Assembly: GCA_934661135.1 (NCBI GenBank)
Contig: CAKUJA010000056.1
Location: 1 to 13,938, forward strand
DNA from: an uncultured Oscillospiraceae bacterium
Lineage (GTDB): Bacteria > Bacillota > Clostridia > Oscillospirales > Oscillospiraceae
Direction: 5' to 3'
Length of the DNA stretch: 13,938 nt
Shown: piece by piece, positions 1-9,100 of the stretch
How positions within the stretch are numbered: position 1 is the stretch's first letter
Layout: each line of letters opens with the position of its first letter
Notes under the pieces: model-generated
Told to the model about the DNA's origin: nothing
The model's database searches: none
Seen by the model: only the letters and a program-made list of their open reading frames with translations
Made by a program: the position numbers and the translations under genes

Positions 1-2
1 GA

Positions 3-65
3 CACCTTCCCCGGAGGGGAAGGCAATCCGCTGCGGCGGGGACGGGCGGACAGAGTCGTCCGCCC
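3..65. repeat. Two GC-rich hairpins, dispersed-repeat type
   Basis: Two perfect inverted repeats lie close together in non-coding DNA. The first is CCTTCCCC-GGA-GGGGAAGG at 5-23. The second is GGGCGGAC-AGAGTC-GTCCGCCC at 44-65, followed by CTACGG. Neither is followed by a T run, so they are poor intrinsic terminators. Short hairpin units ending in CGCCCCTACG and units built on CTTCCCC/GGGGAAG are, from memory, common interspersed non-coding elements in Oscillospiraceae genomes. Only this copy is visible here, so calling it a dispersed repeat is inference. Confidence 0.5.
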
Positions 66-124
66 CTACGGGTGCGGGGGAAGAAAAAAGAATGTATTTT
101 ATTGGGCAAGGGATTGCCTATGGA

Positions 125-142
125 AAAGGAGTTATGAAGATG
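125..142 (+). promoter_or_regulatory. Ribosome binding site that selects the start at 140
   Basis: AAAGGAG at 125-131 is followed 8 bases later by ATG at 140 and only 2 bases later by ATG at 134. The 8-base spacing is near ideal and makes 140 the better start. The longer reading from ATG 92 has no good Shine-Dalgarno sequence and would add a non-signal-like N-terminus. Starting at 140 gives MKQRIFSL..., a clean signal peptide. Confidence 0.75.
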
Positions 143-3100
143 AAGCAACGGATTTTCAGCCTGATGCTTGCAGTGGCCATGCTGTTGAGCATGGTTCCTG
201 TGGGCGTATGGGCGGCGGAGCCGGTTTGGGAAGCACCCGAGCGCTCCGCGGAAGCGACAGGAGCGGAAGGGAGCGGCGAAGCCGCGCTCTATGCCGCGCC
301 GGAGGACGAGGGGATTGCGCGCTACGCGGCGCCCATCGAGATCTCGGATGAAGCGGGATTCTTGAAGATGGCGGCCAGCGGCAGCTATCGCCTGACGACG
401 GATATTAAGGTGAATACGCCATATGCGAGCAAATTTAGCGGCACATTCGACGGCGGCGGACATACGATTACGCTGAATCTGAATGTGACGAGCGGGAATG
501 CGGGACTGTTTGCAGAACTTGTAAGTGGTGCAACGATTCAAAACTTAAATTTGACAGGAAGCGTTACATCCTCTGTACGGTATGGCAGCGTGGGCAGTCT
601 TGCTGGAAAAGTAACTGGATCAACGGTGCTCAAAAACTGCACTGCTTCTGCAAGCGTTTCTGCGTTGAGTGATGCAACCTGTTATGTGGGTGGTTTGATT
701 GGACAGGCAACCCAAAAAGTGACGGCGACAGATTGCACGGCAAGCGGTACTGTTGATGCACAAAAGGGGTATGCCGGCGGCTTCGTAGGCTATGTAAGTT
801 CGTCGGGGAGTATCTTTACGAATTGTAATGCACTTGGAACGGCTCGTGTTGGCGGAAAAGCAGAAAAATCTGCACAGGCATATGGTTTTGCGAACATTCC
901 ATATTCTTCTGTTACATTCGTCAATTGTACTTATGGTGCTGGGAATGACGCAGGATGCAACAAGACAAGCAGCGGGTTGACGCAGTATGTTGACCCGAAT
1001 GCGAAGTTTACGGTGACGCTGACGGTGGTACCGGCGACGGCAACGCTGACTTGGGACGGCGCGGCGCAGGCGCGCCGCGAGGACGGCGTCTATGTGCTGC
1101 TGGAGCAGGCCATTCAGGATCACACGTATCAGATTATCCCGGCGGAGGGCGACGATCTTGCCGCCGCAGAGGGGACAATCCAGGTCAAGAACGGCGATGT
1201 CTCCCAGACAATTACGCTGGCGGCCAAGACGTATGCGCTGTCGTTCCGGATTTTACCGGAGAGCGTGACAGACGCGAAGGTGACGGTCAAGAACGCGAAG
1301 GGGAGCACGCAGACGGCTTCAAGCGGGTATGTGTATACGGTGCCGAGCGGAGTCTATTCCTATACGGTCAGCGCCTACGGTTATCAGGATGCCGGGGGTG
1401 AAGCGACCGTTGACCGGAAGGACACGTCGGTTCCGGTGACGCTGACGGAAAAGCCATATGAGACGGTGACGTTTTCGTTTACGGATGAAACCGGCAAAGT
1501 GACGGTCAATGAAGGGTATAAGACGCTTTCGGCGCAGAGCGACGGCAGCTACAAGCTCTACGCGGGCGGGACGTACACCTGGGCGTTTACCAGCGATACA
1601 TACATCGAGCAGAGCGGCGAGATCGATCTGAGGGAGCTGAAGGAAACCGGCACGCGGACGGTCACAATCTCGCTGAAGGAAAAGCCGAAGGCCGACGCGG
1701 AGGGTGTCTATCATCTCAAGAGCGCCGGGGAGCTGGCGTGGTTTGCGGCGCAGGTCAATGCCGGGAAGCTGAGCAACGCGAAGGTGGAGCTGGCAAATGA
1801 TATTGATCTGGGCGGCAGGAATTGGACGCCGATTGGCAGAAACTATTCTTACTCGTTCAAGGGAACGTTTGACGGCAAGGGATTTGAGGTCAAGAATCTT
1901 CAGATCAACGCTACGGAAAAGAGCCAAGCGCTGTTTGGGTATGTAAACGGCGGAACGGTTCGGAATTTGACGGTTTCGGGCAGCGTGACGTCAAATAAAG
2001 ATGATACGGCCGGCATTGTTGCAACGTTGACTGGAAACGGTTTGGTGGAGAACTGCATCAACCGTGTGAACGTGAAGGGCACAATGTATACAGGCGGTGT
2101 TGTTGGCGATGTGACAAGCGGCAACACGAACAGAATTGAAAATTGTGTCAACCATGGTACGGTTGAAGGCTCGTCGCCGACTGGCGGTATTTTGGGGCGC
2201 GCGAATTATGGCGTCGTGATTGTCAATGTTTACAACCGTGGCTTGGTCAGCGGCAGCAGCAATACCGGCGGGATTGTTGGGCAGTTGAGTGACAGAGGCG
2301 CAAAGCTGTCGAATGCGTATACCACTGGGACAGATATGCCGGCAGTTGGCAAAAAGACATCTGGCACGGTGGATACGGCGACGGTGTTCTATCTGGGAAC
2401 GGCGGGGACGGACGCGAATGCGACCGCCAAGAGCGAGACGGAGCTGAAGGCTGCGGCCGGTCTGCTCGGCCGCGCGTTTGTGGTCGACGGCAAGGGACTG
2501 AACGATGGGTTCCCGCTGCTGAAGTTCCAGATTCCGACGTTTGCGGTGACGTTTACACTGTCGGAAACGGCAAAGGTGTCGATTTTGAGCGGCGAGACCG
2601 TGATTGCGCAGGAAAGCGGCGCGGAGTGCACGGTGGAGCTGCCGGAGGGCACGTACCGCTACCGCGTGGAAAAGTTCGGCAAAAAGACGCTGGAAGCGGA
2701 ATTTACGGTCGGGACGGAGGGCAGCGCCTTCCACCTGACGCTGGAGAACGCGGCGACGCAGACCGTGACGATTACGGTGACGCCGGAGCAGGCGGAGCCG
2801 GAGTTTACGGCGACGTGGAACGGCGAGACTGTGACGGTGCACGCGGGCGAAAATCAGCTCCCGGCGGGGACGTATCAGTATTTGGTGCGCGCGGCGGGAT
2901 ATGCCAACGCGCGCGGCACGTTTACGGTTGCGGAACGCGCGGTAAGCGTCCAGGTGGCGCTGACGGAAAGCAGTGCATGGGACGGCGAGAGCGTGAAGCA
3001 GCCGAGCGGCGAGGGTACGGAGGATAAGCCGTATCTGATCGGCAGCGGCGAGGAGCTGGCGTGGCTGGCGCAGGACGTCAACCGGAACGGCAGCAGCAGG

Positions 3101-6100
3101 ACGTATGCTGTGAAGCTGACGGCGGACATCGACCTCGGCGGACAGAGCAAGGATGCGAAGTGGACGCCGATCGGCAAGGGCGCGGGATATTCGTTTGTGC
3201 CGTTCAAGGGAACGTTTGACGGAGACGGACACGTGATCTCCGGGATGGACGTGGACGCGGAGTACGCAGGACTGTTTGGCGCGGTGGAGAATGCGACGAT
3301 CCGAAATGTGATTGTGCGCGGCACGGTCAACGGTACAGCGGAAGCGGGCGGCATTGTGGCACGTGTCAGGGGCGGTACGAACGTCATTGAAAACTGCGGC
3401 AATGAGGCGGCCGTCAGCGGTAAGCTGGCGGGCGGCATTGTCGGCAACAATTTCGGTTCGAGTACAAAACTGAGTGTCCGGAACTGCTATAACAGCGGGA
3501 CGGTCACCAGCAATGGAACGGCCAGCGACCGCGCGGCGGGCATCCTCGCGCAGGGCAACGGTACTTATACGACAACGGACTGCTATAACGTCGGACGGAT
3601 TGTGTCGAACGGCTATGCGTTCGGCATTGGTGCGAGCGGACCTAACAGCAAAATCAGCAACAGCTATCATGCCGGTACGGTCAGCAGCAGTGCGAACGCG
3701 GATCGGAAGCCGGAATATGCGATCTCGAGCGGCTCCTATTCGGAAAACTGCTATTATGTGCAGGGCAACTATACAAATGCGCAGGCCGGGACGGCGATGA
3801 CGCTGGTGGAGATGCAGGAGACGCTGCTCGGGAAGCTGAACGGCACGAGCGGGACGAACTGGAAATGCGAGCAGGGACGGAACCAAGATCTGCCGGTGCT
3901 GGCATGGCAGACGGACGCGGGCGACGGCGGCGAGGAAGCCAATCTGCTCGACGCGGCGTTTGACGTGGAGGAAGTCTACGAGGACGACGCGGTTAGCTAT
4001 GAGATCGTGCAGCCGACGCTGCGCTGGAGCGCGGCCGAGGGCGCGAGCGCCTATGTGGTTTCGCTCTGGAAGTCGACGCTGACGTGGACGGCGATGAGCG
4101 CGGACGAGCGCGCGGCGTTTGACAAGCTGAGCGTTGCGGAGCAGTTTGACTGCGTCGACGAGATCGACGTGCAGAGCTACCTGACGGCGGCAGAGAAGGC
4201 ACAGTGGCAGTCGTACAGCGACGCATTTGCTGAACAGCAGTCGAACGCGCTCAAGCAGACAACCAAGGCGGACTATGACGCCTATGTCGCAAGCGCGGCC
4301 TATCAGAACGCGATGCGTGACTGGGAGAGCTATGTGGTGCAGATGGCGGTGGCGCATGAGCGGCTCGGCAGCTATGCGCGCGGACTCGGCTACGTCGGCT
4401 CCTACCGGACGGCGGGCACAAGCTACGACTTCACGCAGGTGTTCGCGGCCAAGGAGGAGGCGGAATACTATGCGGCGGTCTCGGTTGTGGATGCAAGCGG
4501 CGCGTATGCGCTGCCGGATGCGGAGACCGTAGAGCTTTACATCGCTGGGTATCAGTCGCCGTACAACCGGCTCAAGCCGGTGACGGGACTGCGCTGGGAC
4601 GGCACGAAGGCCATCTGGGATGCGAAGCAGAGCTATGGCTCGGCGCAGTATTACACGGTTAAGCTCTACGTGATGGACAGCGGCACAGCGGAATGGGTCA
4701 ATGAATTCTATGTGCCGGGCAACTACCACACGGCGGATCTCTCGAAATATATGGCGGCGGGACACAAGTACGCGTTCAGCGTATATCTGGACTATGATGG
4801 GGACTTCCTGCTCCGTACCGGCCTGATGGGAAATGTGGACTCTGCGCTGAGCAAGACGATTGACCCAAGCCAAACGCCGGGGGACAAGGAATATGTCAAG
4901 ATTGCCACGGCGGACGACTGGATGGCGGTTGCGGGCGTCAAGGACGAGCAGGAGGAAGTGGAAGAAGGCGTCTACCAGAACAAGCAGCAGATTGCCTGGG
5001 GCAAGAACTATGAGCTGGTGGCCGATCTGGACTTCTCGACGCTCACGGCGGCGCAGCAGGCCAAGAGCAAGACCATTGGCAGCGAGACCTATCCGTTTAT
5101 GGGCGAGTTCAAAGGCAACGGCCACAAGATCACCGGCCTGACGCTGGCAAACAGCGACGCGGGATTGTTCGGCGACATCGGCGTGACCGGCTCGGTACAC
5201 GATCTGGTGGTGGAGAAGCCGAATGTGCTGTTCTCAGACAATGCGGCCGTGCTGGTATTTAAGAACCACGGCGTGATTGAACGCTGCGCCGTGCTCGACG
5301 CGAATATCACGGCAGACACCGGCGCGGTGCTCGGCGGCATGGTGAGCCGGAACTACGGTATGATCCGAGACAGCTATGTGCAGGGCGGCAGACTGGTCTC
5401 GAACAGCCTGTACGCAACCGGTCATGCCGGATTTGCAGGCTCGAACGAGACAGGCGGACTGATTGAACGCTGCTGGACGTCGATGGAGATCAAGACGCAG
5501 AGCGACTACGCGGGCGGCTTCGTCGGCCTCGGCTACGGCGGCACGATCCGCAACTGCTTCGCGCTCGGCAATGTGAGCGCGCGGAGCTACTCCGGCGGAT
5601 TCCTCGGCCGGTCGGTATTTGACGGCAATGTGTATGAAAACTGCTATGCCGCGGGTACGGTAACCGTGACGGGCGAGGAAGGACATGGCTTCATCGGCGG
5701 CAATAAGCCGGACTCGAGCTTCCAGTATGACCAGTCGAAAACAGTGACGAACTGCTGGTACAACGCGGCGGCTGAGAGCGCGGCGGAGAACTACGGCGCG
5801 AAGGCCAAGAGCGCGGCGGACATGGCGACGGACGAGTTCGTCCGGACGCTCAACACCGACGAGGAGATTTGGACGCGCAAGGAGAGCGTGAACGGCGGAC
5901 TGCCGTATTTCAAGGGCAAGAACGCCCCGGAGGAAGCAGAAAAGCACGAGATCACGGTGACGATCGACGTTGCGGTCTATGACAAGGAGACGTATACGTT
6001 CCAGCGCCAGGACGAGACAATCACCGTGAAGCTGAACTCCAACGGCAACAGTACGGTTGTCGATGTGATGGATCAGGCTGTCGCCGACGGCACGCTGACG

Positions 6101-9100
6101 TACAGCTACACGACTTCCGTCGCCTATGGCCGCTACATCGAGGAGATCGGCGGCCACCGCGTGGAGCAGCCGGACGGCTGGATGTTCACGATCAACAATA
6201 CGCTCTCGAACGTCAGTGCGTCGATTGCCAATGTGAAGGATCAGGACAAGATTCTCTGGTTTGAGGGCACGGCAGAGAACCGCTATCAGGGCCCGACGCT
6301 GGAGGAGCTGGACAACGCGGAGCTGGAATGGATCGACATCTCCAGTGCGGCACAGCTTGAGGCTCTCGCGGCCAGCGAGGACGATGCGGCGCTGGCGAAG
6401 AACTACCGTCTGACGGCAGACATCGATCTGAACAATGCGCTCTTTGCGGGCATCGGCTCGGCAGCGCATCCGTTTACCGGCGTCTTTGACGGCCAAAACA
6501 AGACGGTCTCGAACGTCAATATACAGGGCGCGGAGAATGCCGGCTTCTTCAACGTGGTGCTCGGCGGTACGGTGAAGAATCTGAAGCTGCGGGCGGTCAG
6601 CGTCAGCGGACAGAAGGACGTCGGCGCGCTGGTCGGTCTGGCGGGCGCGGCGCTCGATACGGCGAATCCCGGCGAGAACGTCGCCACACTGATCGGCAAC
6701 TGCACGGCGCAGGGCACCGTAAACGGCACGGAAGCGGTTGGCGGCCTTGTCGGAAAGAACGACGGCAAATATGACGCGGAGACGCTGTTCTCGATCGCAA
6801 GCTCGATTCACGGCAGCAGCTTCCGCGGAACCGTCAACGCCGTGGGCGGCAACGCCGCGAAGATCGGCGGTCTGGTTGGCGGGAACGCGGGCAATGTGAA
6901 CGGCTGCGCGGCAGACGGCAGCGTCAACGCAAAGGCTGCGCGCATGGTCGGCGGTCTGGCAGGCGAAAACAGCGGCACGATTGCGGACAGCCACGCGGAT
7001 GCGGCGGTGATTGGCCGCGGCAACGTCGGCGGCTTCGTGGGAAGCAGCAGCGGCAGCGTCAAGAACAGCTACAGCCTTGGCAATGTGACCGGCACGGAAT
7101 ATGCCGGCGGCTTTGCCGGTTCGATCAGCGCGGTGGATACGGCGCTCTCGGCCGGTACGGCGACGCAGACCGGCGCGACCGCGACCGGCTATGTCGGAGG
7201 TTTCGCTGGGACGCTGAACGGCACGATCTCCGGCACGCAGCGGCAGATCAATGTGCGCGACATCTACGCCAACTGCACACAGGGCGAAAACGCGGCGCTG
7301 GCCGCGATCGGCAACGGAAGCAAGTACCAGTCGGAATCGGACAAGGCGGTGCTTGCCAATGCACAGCTCACGAGCTGGAGAATGGTCTGCGAGGCGGCAA
7401 AGACGCTGTTTGGACTGGAGCTGCCGTGCCCGGAGCTGGAAGTTGAAAAATATGAGGACAGCGTCAGCGTCGACGGCGCGATTGCGGCGGGCAGCGTCAT
7501 CCGGCTGATGAAGGCGGGACAGACGGCGTCCGGCGAGATGGAGACCGTGCTGCGCGCGGAGGGCGACGAGCTTGAGGTGCGCGACGGTGCGCTCTATCTG
7601 AAGCAGAAAAACGCGGCGAGCGAAGCGGTCTCGCGCACGGTCGCGGTGGAAGTGACGGATGCACGCGGCAACCGTGCGCAGAAGCAGATCACGGTGACGA
7701 TTGCGCCGAGCGCGGCGCAGCCGAAGCCAGGCGAGCTGAGCGAGGACGCGAAGGCGCTGCTGCACAACATTGCATCGCGCGCGACGAGCCCCGACGCAAG
7801 CGACGGCAATCAGCTCTGGTACGCCATGGACATGGTGACCTACGCGGCGCTGCCGGAGGCGAAGGCGCAGCTCAGCACGGCCGGAAAGACGGCGCTTATG
7901 AAGGCACTGACGGCGCTGGCCTATGCCGCGAAGAACCCGGCGAATGACCGCGCGAAGGCGGAAATCCTGCTTTCGGCGCTCGGCGTGGATACGACAGCGC
8001 TGACAGCGGAGGACGGGACAGTATTCAACAACGCGGCGGAGCTGGCAAAGCTCGACATGGCGGCGGTTTCGCACTATACGGCGCCGTATGTGCTGCTGGC
8101 AGATTTGCAGGGCAGAACGAGACTGACGGACGCGCAGGTCGGGACGCTGATTGCGACGTTGGAGCGCGCAATGGGTAGCGGACTGTTTGAGAACGTCTAT
8201 GCGGGTGTGACGTACACGGATGTTGACACGGCGAGCGCGGCGCTGGCGGCGCTGGCACGGTTCTACGGCACGCGCGCGGACGCGAAGCGGGTTGTAGACA
8301 AGATTCTTGCGGCACTGCCCGACGCGCTGGACGACAACGGTTCGTTCGGCAACGCGAACACGGACGCGATGGCGATCATCGGACTGCTGGCTATGGGCAA
8401 GAGCTTGACGGAATTCGCGTCGGAGACCGGAAAGACGCTGGAGAGCGGGCTGCTCCGGTATGCAAATGCGGAAAAGACGGCGTTTGTTGCGTATAACTAC
8501 GCGACCGGCGCGGTAGAGGACAACGTGATGGCGACGGAGCAGGGCTTCCGGGCACTGCTGGCGCTGGCTCGGTATGACGGCACGGCGACGAACATCTATG
8601 ACTTTAGCTGGAAAACGCCTGCGACGGTCAAGGCGGTGATTGCGGCGATCGATGCGCTCTCGCCGGTGGATGAGACGAGCGGCGCGGCCATCGCAGCGGC
8701 GAGAGCGGCCTATGAGTCCCTCACGGCGGAGGAACAGAGCGAGGTTACGAACTATCGGGGGCTTCAGGACGCGGAGAACGTCTACAAGGCGCTGCTGACG
8801 GCGCGCAAGGCGGAGCTGCTGGCATCGCTGGCGGGGACGTATGCGTCGTATGATCTGACAAAGTATTCGCAGACCGGGCTGACGAAGCTGGCAAACGCGT
8901 ACCGGCAGGGTGTGGCGGCCATCCGCGCAAGCGAGACGATCGAAGCGGCGGAGCTGGCGCTGAACGAGGCTGTGCGGGCAATGAACGCGGTGAAGGCCGG
9001 GAAGATCGACGTGACGTTCCGGCTGATCGGCGACAATGCGCACGGCAGCGCGGCGCACGAGGAATACGTGACGTGGATTGTGACGACGCGCTATGAGGTT

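Noticed and set aside
92..139. Upstream start for the giant protein at ATG 92
   Set aside because: No good ribosome site, and the extra 16 residues would spoil a standard signal peptide; ATG 140 fits spacing and sequence.
1991..5200. Long open frame on the minus strand (over 1000 codons)
   Set aside because: It lies entirely antisense to the surface protein gene, is rich in Arg, His and Leu as expected from the complement of GC-biased codons, and shows no domain, signal or ribosome site.
1700..7430. Repetitive DNA that might be taken for a CRISPR or tandem array
   Set aside because: The repetition is at protein level (GLUG modules), with unequal spacing and open reading frame throughout; there are no uniform repeats and spacers.
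5234..9058. Second long open frame on the minus strand (1274 codons)
   Set aside because: Same reason: a mirror of the G/C-ending codons of the surface protein, with Arg/Val/Ala-rich low-complexity sequence.
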